A stretch of 64,000 bases of DNA from Myxococcales bacterium (GCA_016792845.1 JAEUKH010000003.1:1-64000); one strand, 5' to 3'. Positions 42,948 to 52,133 are shown, counted from the first letter of the stretch. Notes: generated from the letters alone by a model not told the origin. A program made the numbers and translations.

Positions 42948-43153
42948 GGGTGGAATCTGGGGTGAAGGCGACAGAATCGTCGTCGCCGGGCCCCGCGGGG
43001 CCCTGCGGGGTCGGAGGCGTGCGTGGGCCCGTGCGCTCTTCGGGGCGCGGCCGTGGTGCGCGCCGCTGGCAGGGCGGGGGGGGCGGTGGAGGCGGTGGCG
43101 GGTGCGAGGCGGGCGTCAGGGCGCGGGCGCGAGGGCGCGGGCGTAACGGGGGG
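42948..43153. other. Gene-free spacer with GC palindrome and strand-biased C-rich tract
   Basis: No gene is supported between 42815 and 43153 (339 bp). Apart from the promoter above it holds a perfect 16-bp palindrome GGGCCCCGCGGGGCCC (42988-43003) and, at about 43050-43150, a stretch that is strongly C-rich and G-poorer on the minus strand, directly downstream of the mla operon. Such strand bias fits a Rho-dependent termination zone; the palindrome could form a pause hairpin. Confidence 0.4.
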
Positions 43154-44173
43154 TCACTCGCGCCAGAAGAACTTCCACGGGTTGTGCTTGAGGTCGCGCA
43201 CCATCTCTTGGAGGTCGTCGTAGATCTCGTCGTCCATCAAGAGGGCGCCGACGGTGCCTTGGCCGCTTCTGACGTGGGTGCTGACGGCCTGCACATCGCC
43301 CGCGATGCTGTTGGCGCGACCGACGAGGGTGCGCACATCGTGCAGGGTCGCCCTGAGGTCTTCGAGCTGCGTGTCGGTGACCCCTTCGGCGATGTGGTTG
43401 AGCCGGTTGGTGAGCGCCCGCGCGTCATGGGCGAGCGGCGGGAGGTCGCGCTCGACGGTGGCCAGCACGCTCTCGGCCCGGTTCACAATCCGCCTGATCT
43501 GCGGCCCATCAACATAGCGCTCGCGGGCGCCGTTCACCAGCGCGTCGGCGTCGCGTACGGTGCGGTCGACGTTCTCGATGAGCGTGTCGATGCGGCTGCC
43601 GTTGCGCGCGAGCAGCCCGTGCGTCTCATGAAGGATGCCGCTGAGGTCGTCGACCATCGTGCCGATCTGCCGGCGGTTCGAGCGAAGGGCCGTGACCGTG
43701 TCGTCGAGGAGCGAGTACGCCCTCGCGAGGAAGAGGTCGATGCGGGGCGGGTCGATGCCCTCTTGGGGCTGCGCCGTGTCGATCAAGGGCTGCGCCGCGC
43801 TGCCCGGGTCGATGGCCAGAAACTGCTCGCCGAGCACACCCTGGGTGGTCACATAAAACGCCGCGTCGCGGTGGATCTCGGGCCGGTACCGGGCGTCGAT
43901 CATCACATGCACCCGCACGAGCGCCGCGCGACCGGTGCGCGGGTCGGGGGCTGCGCCGCGAAACTCCATGCGGTCGACGCTGCCCACGCGCACCCCGGCG
44001 ATCTTCACCGGCGCGCCCGATTGCAGCCCCCCGGGGTTGTTGAAATCAACCGCCATGGCGAAGCGCTGCCCGAGCTGAATGCCGCCCATCACAAGCACCA
44101 AGGCCGCGAGGAGGGCCACGCCCACCAAGACCAACAGCCCGACTTTGACCTCAATCGCGCGTTCTGCCGCCAT
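43154..44173 (-). CDS. mlaD: MCE/MlaD-family lipid-transport protein
   Basis: 339 residues. One N-terminal membrane anchor (VGLLVLVGVALLAALVLVMG, about 11-32), one MCE domain (about 38-125: AVDFNNPGGLQSGAPVKIAGVRVGSV, then the LGEQFLAIDPG strand) and a long helical C-terminal part (about 150-330) with Asn/Asp/Arg heptads. MCE proteins form hexameric rings carrying phospholipid between membranes. It is the only MCE subunit in this operon, following two ATPases and two permeases; 109-bp gap from the preceding ATPase. The helical tail is longer than in E. coli MlaD and may form a needle-like extension. Confidence 0.9.
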   Translation of the reverse strand: MAAERAIEVKVGLLVLVGVALLAALVLVMGGIQLGQRFAMAVDFNNPGGLQSGAPVKIAGVRVGSVDRMEFRGAAPDPRTGRAALVRVHVMIDARYRPEIHRDAAFYVTTQGVLGEQFLAIDPGSAAQPLIDTAQPQEGIDPPRIDLFLARAYSLLDDTVTALRSNRRQIGTMVDDLSGILHETHGLLARNGSRIDTLIENVDRTVRDADALVNGARERYVDGPQIRRIVNRAESVLATVERDLPPLAHDARALTNRLNHIAEGVTDTQLEDLRATLHDVRTLVGRANSIAGDVQAVSTHVRSGQGTVGALLMDDEIYDDLQEMVRDLKHNPWKFFWRE

Positions 44174-44282
44174 CTGCCTCTGCCCGCCGCAATCTTATAC
44201 CCCAGCGCGCCGAATCTACACTTCGGATTCTCACGCCCCGCACACTTCATTCGGTACGCCCCCGCGGGCGCCTCGCGAGGTC

Positions 44283-45026
44283 TCAGACCTCCATCGGGCC
44301 TTCGGCGCGACCATGGATGAACTGTGACACCACGCCGTCGCTAGAATTGCGAAACTCCTCTGGGGTGCCGACCATGCGGAGGTTGCCTTGATAGAGCATG
44401 GCGATGCGGTCGGCGATCGAGAAGATCGACGCGAGGTCGTGGCTCACCACGATGCTCGTGACGCCGAGGGTGTCGCTGAGATGTCGGATGAGCTTGTCGA
44501 CGCGGCGCGCGCTCACCGGGTCGAGGCTCGTGGTGGGCTCGTCGAAGAGCACGTACCGCGGGTCGACGGTGAGGGCCCGGGCGATGGCCACGCGCTTGCG
44601 CATGCCGTCGCCGAGCTCGCCGGGGTACTTCTCAGCGAACTCGCCCATCTGCACCTGGACGAGGCGCTTCTGGGCCTCGGCGAGGGCGTCGCGGGCCGAC
44701 AGATTGTGGTGCTTGCGCAGCGGGAGGGCCACGTTCTCTGCGCAGGTCATGCTGTCAAAGAGCGTGGCGTGCTGAAACACCATCGCGCAGACCTTTCGCA
44801 CCCGGTAGAGGGCGGCGCCTTCGAGCTTCGAGACGTCGTCGCCGTCGAGGATGATCTGCCCGGCGTCGGGCTTGAGGAGCCCGATCAGATGTTTGATCAG
44901 CACGCTCTTGCCCGCGCCCGACGAGCCGATGAGAAAGAACACCTCGCCGTCGGGGATGCTGAGGTCGACCCCCTTCAACACCTGCTTGGGCCCGAAGGCC
45001 TTCATGATGCCCCGAAACTCGATCAC
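44283..45026 (-). CDS. mlaF: Mla-type ABC transporter ATPase 2 (degenerate signature motif)
   Basis: 247 residues from GTG 45026. Walker A GSSGAGKSVLIKH, Q-loop VFQHATLFD, Walker B YVLFDEPTTSLDP and H-loop IVVSHDLASIFS are normal. The signature, LSGGM or LSGGQ in the family, reads ELGDGMRKRVAIAR, so its Ser and first Gly are replaced. C-terminal FIHGRAEGP is typical of MlaF. Fourth gene of the operon after ATPase 1, permease 1 and permease 2. See the finding on complementary degeneration. Confidence 0.9.
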   Translation of the reverse strand: MIEFRGIMKAFGPKQVLKGVDLSIPDGEVFFLIGSSGAGKSVLIKHLIGLLKPDAGQIILDGDDVSKLEGAALYRVRKVCAMVFQHATLFDSMTCAENVALPLRKHHNLSARDALAEAQKRLVQVQMGEFAEKYPGELGDGMRKRVAIARALTVDPRYVLFDEPTTSLDPVSARRVDKLIRHLSDTLGVTSIVVSHDLASIFSIADRIAMLYQGNLRMVGTPEEFRNSSDGVVSQFIHGRAEGPMEV

Positions 45027-45041
45027 CGCCGCGCACCCCGC

Positions 45042-45893
45042 TCAGACTGGAAAGAGCACAAAGCCTACCCCCGAGATCACCAGGTTGAGGATGATCACCG
45101 CGAGGCTGCTGAACACCACGGCCTGGGTGGTGGCGATGCCGACGCCCTCGCTCCCGCCGCGGGCTGAGAGGCCGCACCAGCCGCTCACGATGGGGATCGC
45201 CGCGCCGTAGGCGACGCACTTCGCGAGGCCGATCGAGACGTCGCCGATGTCGAGCAGCCGGGCGTTGAGGTAGGTCTGCGGTTGAACATCGAAGACCGCC
45301 CAGGCCGTCGCGCCCCCCGCGAAATACGCGATGGCTCCCGCGTAGAAGATCAGCACGCCGGTCATCACCACGCTGGCCAGAAAGCGCGGCACAACGAGCC
45401 AGTCGACGGGGTCGACGCCGCACATCCGGAGGGCGTCGACCTGCTCGGTGACCACCATGCTCCCGATCTCGGCGGCGATGCCCGCGCCCACCCGGGTGGC
45501 GAGCATCATCGAAGCGAGGGTGGCCGCGAGGTCGCGCACCAGGAGCTCAAGAAAGGTCGCCCCGAGCATCGTGAGGTCGGGCACCACCCGCCGCGCCTGG
45601 AGCCCGCTCTGGAACACCAGGATCATGCCGATGAAGCCCTGCGTGACGGTCAAAAAGAAGACCGACTTGTTGCCGATCTCGAAGGCCTGTTCGAGCACCA
45701 CGCCCTTCTCGCGGCGGCCCTTGAGCGACCAGTACACCGTGCGCAGCGCCACGTCGAAGAGGCCCCGAAACGCGCGCACCCCTTCGATGAGGAGCTGCCC
45801 GGTGTCGGCCGCGAGGCCCCGCGGGCGCGGGCGCTCGGCGTCGCCGTCGAGGGCGTCGTCTGGAGGTGTGGCGGGGGCGACTGGGGGGGCCAT
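45042..45893 (-). CDS. mlaE: MlaE-type ABC permease 2
   Basis: 283 residues. N-terminal Pro/Asp-rich tail (about 1-30), then an MlaE domain with five or six hydrophobic segments. Family motif ATRVGAGIAAEIGSMVVTEQVDALRMCGVDP is canonical. The final helices SSLAVIILNLVISGVGFVLF close the protein. Six bp from permease 1, 15 bp before ATPase 2. Canonical in the loop where permease 1 diverges. Confidence 0.92.
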   Translation of the reverse strand: MAPPVAPATPPDDALDGDAERPRPRGLAADTGQLLIEGVRAFRGLFDVALRTVYWSLKGRREKGVVLEQAFEIGNKSVFFLTVTQGFIGMILVFQSGLQARRVVPDLTMLGATFLELLVRDLAATLASMMLATRVGAGIAAEIGSMVVTEQVDALRMCGVDPVDWLVVPRFLASVVMTGVLIFYAGAIAYFAGGATAWAVFDVQPQTYLNARLLDIGDVSIGLAKCVAYGAAIPIVSGWCGLSARGGSEGVGIATTQAVVFSSLAVIILNLVISGVGFVLFPV

Positions 45894-45899
45894 GAGGGG

Positions 45900-46688
45900 C
45901 TAACCGAGGAGGTAGGTGCTGAAGTAGTCGGTGACGAAGATGCCCGTGGCGCTCGCGACCACCGAGGTGTTGACCGCGCGCCCGACCCCCGGCGCGCCGC
46001 CCGTCACGGTGAGGCCGAAGTGGCACGACGACAGCGCGATGATGACCCCGTAGAGCACCGACTTGATGAGCCCCGTGGCGAGATCCCACACCCGGATGGT
46101 CTCTAGGAAGCCGTTGAAGAAGGTCGCCACGCTCACGCCCAAGAGGGCCTGACCCATGAGCGCCGAGCCCGCGAGGGCCAGCACGTCGCCGTAGACCGTG
46201 AGCATGAAGAGCATCACCACCATCGCGATGCAACGCGGCAAGATCAGGTACGACAGCGGGTCGATGGCCAGCGTCTCGAGCGCGGCGATCTGCTCGGTGA
46301 CGGTCATGGTGCCGAGCTCGGCGGTGTTGTTCGCCCCCACCCGCCCCGAGAACATCAGCGCGATGAGGATGGGCCCCACCTCGCGCAGCGTCGCGAAGCC
46401 GGCGCCCCACCCCAAGAGGCCCTCGGCGCCGAAGCGGCGGATCAGAACGCCCGCCTGGATCACCATGATGCCGCCCGTGAAGAGCGCCGTCACCCCGACA
46501 ATCGGGAGCGACTTGACCCCCATGCGGTGCAGGTTGCGCGCGAGCTCGGGCCCGTCGAGGCGCGGCGGCGCGAGCCTTCGGAGGAGCCGCCCCGCGAGCA
46601 TCGCCACCCCGCCCACCTCGGCCGCGAGGTCGAGGATGGCGCGGCCTGTCTCGGCGCTGAGGCCCTCACGTTCGCTCGCCTGGCTCAT
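45900..46688 (-). CDS. mlaE: MlaE-type ABC permease 1
   Basis: 262 residues. MlaE domain with segments GVTALFTGGIMVIQAGVL, REVGPILIALMFSGRVGAN, AMVVMLFMLTVYGDVL and others. The conserved loop reads GRVGANNTAELGTMTVTEQIAAL, with NNT instead of the usual GMA/GIA. Transcribed after ATPase 1 (61-bp gap) and 6 bp before permease 2, so a permease heterodimer is expected. Confidence 0.92.
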   Translation of the reverse strand: MSQASEREGLSAETGRAILDLAAEVGGVAMLAGRLLRRLAPPRLDGPELARNLHRMGVKSLPIVGVTALFTGGIMVIQAGVLIRRFGAEGLLGWGAGFATLREVGPILIALMFSGRVGANNTAELGTMTVTEQIAALETLAIDPLSYLILPRCIAMVVMLFMLTVYGDVLALAGSALMGQALLGVSVATFFNGFLETIRVWDLATGLIKSVLYGVIIALSSCHFGLTVTGGAPGVGRAVNTSVVASATGIFVTDYFSTYLLG

Positions 46689-46749
46689 GGCGGCTCGCAG
46701 TCTAAACCTCGACGGGCGGCCCGTGGGGAGCTTTTCTGCGCCTGCGCGG

Positions 46750-47505
46750 CTAGAGCGGCCCGTCGGTCTTGCCGTGCACGAACTGGTCGACCCGTGGGTC
46801 GCGCGAGGCCAGCGCCTCGGCGGTGGTGCCGTCGAAGATGAGCCGACCGCGGTGGAGCATCCCGACGCGGTCGGTGATGGTGAGCAAGCGCTCGATGTCG
46901 CTCGACACCATGACGACGGTGGCCCCGGCCTCGCGCTGCTCGGCTCGGAGAGTGTCGAAGATCTTCTGCGAGGTGACCGGGTCGAGCCCCGCGGCGGGCT
47001 CGTCGTAGAGCACGATGTCGGCCTTGAGGGCTGTGGCCCGGGCGACGCCGATGCGCTTCTTCTGGCCCCCCGAGAGCCCCGCGGGCATGCGGTCTTCGAA
47101 GCCCGGGAGCGAGACCATTCTCAGCCGGTCGGCCACCCGCTCGGCCAGCGCCGCCGCGTCGGTGACGCCCGCGCGCCGCAACGGAAAGGCGATGTTCTCG
47201 CCCACGGTCATGTGGTCGAAGAGGGCGTTGTTCTGGAAGAGCATCCCGATGCGGGCGCGCACGCGGTGGAGCCGCAGTTCGTCGAGACCCGTGATGTCTT
47301 CGCCCTCGATCAAGAGCGCCCCGGCGTCGGGCCTGAGGAGCCCCACCACGAGCTTCAAAAGTACGCTTTTGCCAGCGGCCCCGGGCCCTACGAGGCCATA
47401 GAGGCAGCCCCGGGGCACCGTGAGGTCGACGCCCCTGAGCACCGGCGGGCCGTCGACAAAGCGCTTGGTGATACCGCGAAGTTCGATCACGCGTCTCGGC
47501 GGCAC
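46750..47505 (-). CDS. mlaF: Mla-type ABC transporter ATPase 1 (H-loop histidine replaced)
   Basis: 251 residues from GTG 47505; the GTG at 47490 (VIELRG) would align better with ATPase 2 and is a good alternative. Walker A GPGAAGKSVLLKL, signature GLSGGQKKRIGVAR and Walker B IVLYDEPAAGLDP are intact. At the H-loop, VSHD in MlaF and ATPase 2, the sequence is VSSDIERL: the switch histidine is a serine (codon agc). C-terminal FVHGKTDGP is family-typical. First gene of the operon, with 17 bp (or 32 bp) to the divergent lipoprotein start. Confidence 0.9.
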   Translation of the reverse strand: MPPRRVIELRGITKRFVDGPPVLRGVDLTVPRGCLYGLVGPGAAGKSVLLKLVVGLLRPDAGALLIEGEDITGLDELRLHRVRARIGMLFQNNALFDHMTVGENIAFPLRRAGVTDAAALAERVADRLRMVSLPGFEDRMPAGLSGGQKKRIGVARATALKADIVLYDEPAAGLDPVTSQKIFDTLRAEQREAGATVVMVSSDIERLLTITDRVGMLHRGRLIFDGTTAEALASRDPRVDQFVHGKTDGPL

Positions 47506-47522
47506 TATACTCTCACCCCGCC

Positions 47523-47885
47523 GTGTCTCGTTCGCTTTCTTTCGCCTTCATCGCGCTCTCGGGCGCGCTCACCTTCGGCCTGATTTCAGGGTGCAGCAGC
47601 CGCAGCGAGGTGACCTACGGCGCCTGCCAGGCGAGCGCAGTCTGCGCCGAAGACACGCGGCGCTGCGTGGCCTTCACCAACCGCGTGACCGGCCTGCGGG
47701 TGCCGCTCTGCACCGTGGCCTGCAACACCGACGTCGACTGCCCCGACCAGGGGGTCTGCATCACCGCCGAAGACGAGAACCGCTCGCGCTTCTGCGTTCA
47801 GCGCTGCGCCTCGGCGGGCGAGTGCCGCTTCGCCAACGCGATCTGCCCCCTCGTGCGCGGTGACGCCGGGGGGTGCCTGCCCTGA
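47523..47885 (+). CDS. Small Cys-rich lipoprotein
   Basis: 120 residues from GTG 47523. Signal peptide with lipobox LISGC, then a compact domain with about ten Cys (YGACQASAVC, TRRCVAF, CTVACNTDVDCPDQGVC, CVQRCASAGECRF). The spacing resembles the short Cys-rich units in larger lipoproteins of this window. Divergent from the mla operon with almost no spacer; a TATACT hexamer sits at 47506-47511. Function unknown. Confidence 0.7.
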   Translation: MSRSLSFAFIALSGALTFGLISGCSSRSEVTYGACQASAVCAEDTRRCVAFTNRVTGLRVPLCTVACNTDVDCPDQGVCITAEDENRSRFCVQRCASAGECRFANAICPLVRGDAGGCLP

Positions 47886-48089
47886 AGCGAGCCATCGCGC
47901 CGCGCGGTGGGGCGAGGCGCGGCGAGGTCGCGGGTGGGGGCCTGGGCACGCCGTCGCGGGCTGTGCGAAGATGTTCTCAGCCTGCGACATCGCTGGCTCG
48001 GGTGAGGGCGTTGGGGCCCGAAAGAGACCGCCGAGAAACGCACACATCGCTTTGCGTTTTGCCTGATTCTCCGCGACCATCGTGCCGTG

Positions 48090-48103
48090 ATCGAGCGCTC
48101 GAT
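48090..48103. promoter_or_regulatory. Perfect 14-bp palindrome upstream of the RCC1 lipoprotein
   Basis: ATCGAGCGCTCGAT, 56 bp before the GTG at 48159. Operator-like; part of a longer imperfect repeat (GAGCGC and GGCGCTC at 48108). The 273-bp spacer 47886-48158 holds no supported gene. Confidence 0.35.
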
Positions 48104-48158
48104 GGAGGGCGCTCGTGGCGGAATTCATGTTGCTTTGGTTTGTAGAAAGGGGTGCACG

Positions 48159-51100
48159 GTGAGACCTCGAAGGCGCAACTGGGCGATCGGGTCGGTGGGG
48201 CTTGCGGCCGCGGTGCTGCTGAGTCTCGTGGGCTGCGACGGCAATTCTGTGGTGGGGGGCCCGCTCGACGACGGGGGCCTCGATGTGGGTGGCGACCTCG
48301 GGAGCGCGCTCGACGCGCCCGACAGCGGCGTCGACGCGGGCGTGGCGGTTGATGCCCAAGACGGCGGCGGCGGCGTTGACGTCGTCGACGCGGGGCAGCC
48401 CGATGTCTTTCGCGGGTGCGTCATCATGGATGACTGCCGCGGCAACGAGTTTGGCCTGCGCGTCTGTGACTTCAACAGCCACGAGTGCGTGCAGTGCACG
48501 ACCTCGTTCGACAGCTTCTGCGCGCCGAGCGAACACTGCGATGGGACGCGCAACCGATGCGTTCCGGGGTGTCGCAATGACGAGGGGTGCATGATGGCGA
48601 CGGTGGGCGACAGCGGCGTGCGCGCGCTCCGCTGCGACACCGTCGATCACCGCTGCGTCGAGTGCCTTCGTAGCGCCGACTGCCCCATGGGCAACGTGTG
48701 CAGCGACTACCGCTGCGTGCTCGGGTGTGACGCCAACCGCCCGTGCCCGTCGGGCCTGTCGTGCTGCGGCGGCGCCTGCGTCGACCCGCAGAGCAGCGTC
48801 TCGAACTGCGGCGGCTGCGGCCGTGCGTGCGCGGCGGCCAACGCGGCCTCGACCTGCGCCATGGGCGCATGCGGCGTCGGCACCTGCGACCCCGGCTACG
48901 CCGACTGCGACCGCATCTCGAACAACGGCTGCGAGACCCGCATCGACTCTGACATCGCGAACTGCGGCACCTGCGGCAACGTGTGTCCGGCGCCTCCGGG
49001 TGCCGCGCCTTCGTGTCGCATGGGCAACTGTAGCGTGGGCACCTGCGCGGGCGGCTTCGGCGACTGCGACAACAACCCCGCCAACGGCTGCGAGGCCGAC
49101 ACCCGGGCCAGCGTCACCAACTGCGGCGCCTGCGGGATGATGTGCCCCGCGGTGCCGAACGCCACCGCGACCTGCGGCAACAGCCGCTGCGGCTTCACCT
49201 GCAACGCCGGCTTCGGCGACTGCGACGGCGACGCCTCGAACGGCTGCGAGGTAGACCTCAGCACGAGCACCGCCCACTGCGGCGTGTGCAACAACGCCTG
49301 CGCCATGCCGGCCAACGGCACCGCGGCCTGCGTGATGGGCGCGTGCGGCGTGGCGAGCTGCGCCGCGGGCTTCGGCAACTGCGACAACAACGTCGCCAAC
49401 GGCTGCGAGACCGTGCTGGCCGCGAGCGCGTCGAACTGCGGCGCCTGCGGGCGCGCGTGCGCGGTGGGTCAGATCTGCACCGCGGGCGCGTGCGGCGTGC
49501 CGTGCCCCGACGGCCAGGCGCGCTGCGGCGGCACCTGCACCCAGATCGAGAACGACCCCAACAACTGCGGCGCGTGCGGCAACCGCTGCGCGACCGGCTC
49601 GCTCTGCGGCGGCGGCCGCTGCATTACCACCTGCACCACCGGCCAGGTCGTGTGCGCGGGCGGGTGCGTGACCCTCGCGTCTGACAACACCCACTGCGGC
49701 GCGTGCGGCAACCGCTGCGCCGACGGCTTCCGGTGCATGAGCGGGTCGTGCCGGCTGTCGTGCCCGACGGGGCAGACCCAGTGCAGCAACAGCTGCGTCG
49801 ACATCCTCACCGATCGCAACCACTGCGGCCGCTGCGGCGCGGTCTGCAACCAGGCCGAGAACTGCATCGCGGGCACCTGCGTGCTCCAGTGCCCCTCGAC
49901 GCAGACGGCGTGCAGCGGGCGATGCGTCGACACCCGCAGCGACGCGCTCAACTGCGGCGCCTGCGGTCGCACCTGCCCCACCGGGTGCGTCAACGGCATG
50001 TGCGCGAGCATCGTCGACATCGAGTCGACGAACTCGAACAACTGCGCGCTCTACACCTCGGGGCGTGTGTTCTGCTGGGGCCTCAACGGCGGCGTCAACA
50101 CCCGCTCGGGCGGGAGCTTCGGGCACAACGTCACCCCCGTTCTGGTGGTCAATTCGCTCGGCCTGACCCTTGAGAACGCCACCCAGCTCGCGGGCGGCGT
50201 GAACAACGTGTGCGCGCTCCGCCGTGACGGCACGGTGGCGTGTTGGGGGGCCAACTTCACCCTCGCGTCGGTGACGGCGCTCCCCCTCGGCAACGGCGGT
50301 CAGCCGCTCGCGGTGACGCAGATCTCGGGCCGCGGCGCGCAGTGGTGCGGTCGCCTCGAAGACGGCCGCGTCGCCTGCTGGACCACCGGCCTCGCGGCCT
50401 CGGTGGTGGGCGGCATCACCGACGCCGTCGAGGTCGCCACGGGCACGAACCACTCGTGCGCGCGTCGCGTGAGCGGCGCCGTGGTGTGCTGGGGCACCAA
50501 CGCCGCCGGGCAGCTCGGCAACGGCACCATGACCAACAGCTCGGCGCCGGTGGCCGTGAGCGGCCTCATCGACGCCATCGCGATCACCGCGGGCGAGCAG
50601 TACGCGTGCGCGGTTCGTACCGCGGGCACGGTGGTGTGCTGGGGCTTGAACAACCAAGGCCAGCTCGGCGACGGCTCGAACGCCAACCGCGCGACCCCGG
50701 TGACCACCCTCGGTCTCGGCGGCGTGACGGTGCTCCGCGCGGGTCTCCGCCACGCGTGCGCGATCGGCACCGGCGGGGCGCTGCGCTGCTGGGGCGACAA
50801 CCGCGCGGCGCAGCTCTCTGACGGCTCGACGCTCTCGCGCAACCAGCCCGTGGCGCCGCAGGGGCTCATGCCGCAGCGGAGCTTCTCGCTCTACGATCAC
50901 CACGTCTGCGCGCTCGGGGTCGACAACCAGGTGCGTTGCTGGGGCTACAACCCCTTCGGCGAAGCGGGCGGCGGCACCGAGGCGCAGTCGACGCCGGTTC
51001 AGATCACGGGCATCACCGACGCGCTCGACCTCCAGCAGGGCAGCGGCGACAACTTCTGCACCGGGGCGGGGCGTAACTTCCGGTGCGTGCTGCGTCGCAG

Positions 51101-52133
51101 CGGCGCGGTGATGTGCTGGGGCGCGGCCAACAGCTCGAACTCGTCGGGGCAGCTCGGCAACGGCGCCACCACTCCTTCGGCGATCCCGACGGCGGTGATG
51201 GGCCTCAGCGACGCCACGCAGCTCAGCGTCGCGGGCACCACGGTGTGCGTGCGCCGCAGCAACGCCACGGTCTCGTGCTGGGGCTTGAACAACTACGGTC
51301 AGCTCGGCGACGGCACCACCACCAACCGGCCCGTGCCCACCGCGGTGCCGAACCTCACCGACGTCGTCGAGGTGCGCACCGGCGGCAATCACACCTGCGC
51401 GCGCCGCGCCAACGGCACCGTCGCGTGTTGGGGGTACAACTTCCACGGCGAGCTCGGCCAGGGCGATCAGCTCAACCGTGCGACGCCCACCAACGTGAAC
51501 GGCATCGCCACCGCGGTCGAGCTCTGGGTGGGCAGCAACCACTCGTGCGCGCGCATGATGAACGGCACCGTTCAGTGCTGGGGCCGCAACATCGAGGGCC
51601 AGCTCGCCGACGGCTCGACCACCAACCGGTACACCCCCGGCGCGGTGACCACCACGGCCTCGACGGTGACCAACCCTGTGCTCCTCACCGAGGTCGATCG
51701 GCTCTACTGTGCGGGCAGCTTCTGCCTCGCGCGGCAGACCGGCACCAACCGCGGCGCGAGCTGGGGGTCGGGCTTCGGCGGTATCCGCGCGGGGTCGAAC
51801 ACCACCCTCGCGACCACCATCGACTACACCTACAACGGCACCAACAGCTGCCGCGTCAACCCCGGCTCGGGCTCGAACATGAACGTCGTGCAGTGCACGG
51901 CGATCGCTGAGTTCGGCCTCCTCGGCAACGCGACCACGCCCTACAACGGCACCGCCACGGTGAGCGACTCGGGAAGCTTCATCATCGCGCGGGTCGCGCC
52001 CAACTACGGCCCCACCTGCGCGGTCAGCTCGGCCGGCGGAGTGTTCTGCTGGGGCGCCACCGCTGACAACAACCTCATCGCCGCGGGCGTCACCGGCATC
52101 ACCTCGTCGCCCGCCGTGGTGCCCATGCCCTGA
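48159..52133 (+). CDS. Giant Cys-rich lipoprotein with RCC1-like beta-propeller head
   Basis: 1324 residues from GTG 48159, with AAAGGGG 7 nt upstream. Lipobox SLVGC, family tag NSVVGG, Asp/Gly linker, then MDDCRGNEFGL and CRNDEGC shared with the 36454 protein. Nine Cys-rich modules (about 190-615): first the GDCDxxxxNGCE type, then the CPxGQxxCxxxC type. From about 620 to 1190 come about a dozen RCC1-type repeats (VVCWGTNAAGQLGNGTMT, SCWGLNNYGQLGDGTT, ACWGYNFHGELG), enough for one or two seven-bladed propellers; a less regular region closes the protein. RCC1 propellers are protein- or ligand-binding platforms. Likely a surface recognition protein. Confidence 0.85.
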   Translation: MRPRRRNWAIGSVGLAAAVLLSLVGCDGNSVVGGPLDDGGLDVGGDLGSALDAPDSGVDAGVAVDAQDGGGGVDVVDAGQPDVFRGCVIMDDCRGNEFGLRVCDFNSHECVQCTTSFDSFCAPSEHCDGTRNRCVPGCRNDEGCMMATVGDSGVRALRCDTVDHRCVECLRSADCPMGNVCSDYRCVLGCDANRPCPSGLSCCGGACVDPQSSVSNCGGCGRACAAANAASTCAMGACGVGTCDPGYADCDRISNNGCETRIDSDIANCGTCGNVCPAPPGAAPSCRMGNCSVGTCAGGFGDCDNNPANGCEADTRASVTNCGACGMMCPAVPNATATCGNSRCGFTCNAGFGDCDGDASNGCEVDLSTSTAHCGVCNNACAMPANGTAACVMGACGVASCAAGFGNCDNNVANGCETVLAASASNCGACGRACAVGQICTAGACGVPCPDGQARCGGTCTQIENDPNNCGACGNRCATGSLCGGGRCITTCTTGQVVCAGGCVTLASDNTHCGACGNRCADGFRCMSGSCRLSCPTGQTQCSNSCVDILTDRNHCGRCGAVCNQAENCIAGTCVLQCPSTQTACSGRCVDTRSDALNCGACGRTCPTGCVNGMCASIVDIESTNSNNCALYTSGRVFCWGLNGGVNTRSGGSFGHNVTPVLVVNSLGLTLENATQLAGGVNNVCALRRDGTVACWGANFTLASVTALPLGNGGQPLAVTQISGRGAQWCGRLEDGRVACWTTGLAASVVGGITDAVEVATGTNHSCARRVSGAVVCWGTNAAGQLGNGTMTNSSAPVAVSGLIDAIAITAGEQYACAVRTAGTVVCWGLNNQGQLGDGSNANRATPVTTLGLGGVTVLRAGLRHACAIGTGGALRCWGDNRAAQLSDGSTLSRNQPVAPQGLMPQRSFSLYDHHVCALGVDNQVRCWGYNPFGEAGGGTEAQSTPVQITGITDALDLQQGSGDNFCTGAGRNFRCVLRRSGAVMCWGAANSSNSSGQLGNGATTPSAIPTAVMGLSDATQLSVAGTTVCVRRSNATVSCWGLNNYGQLGDGTTTNRPVPTAVPNLTDVVEVRTGGNHTCARRANGTVACWGYNFHGELGQGDQLNRATPTNVNGIATAVELWVGSNHSCARMMNGTVQCWGRNIEGQLADGSTTNRYTPGAVTTTASTVTNPVLLTEVDRLYCAGSFCLARQTGTNRGASWGSGFGGIRAGSNTTLATTIDYTYNGTNSCRVNPGSGSNMNVVQCTAIAEFGLLGNATTPYNGTATVSDSGSFIIARVAPNYGPTCAVSSAGGVFCWGATADNNLIAAGVTGITSSPAVVPMP

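Noticed and set aside
42841..44320. Plus-strand frames across the spacer and mlaD
   Set aside because: Antisense to the MCE gene and otherwise low-complexity GC-rich text without motifs.
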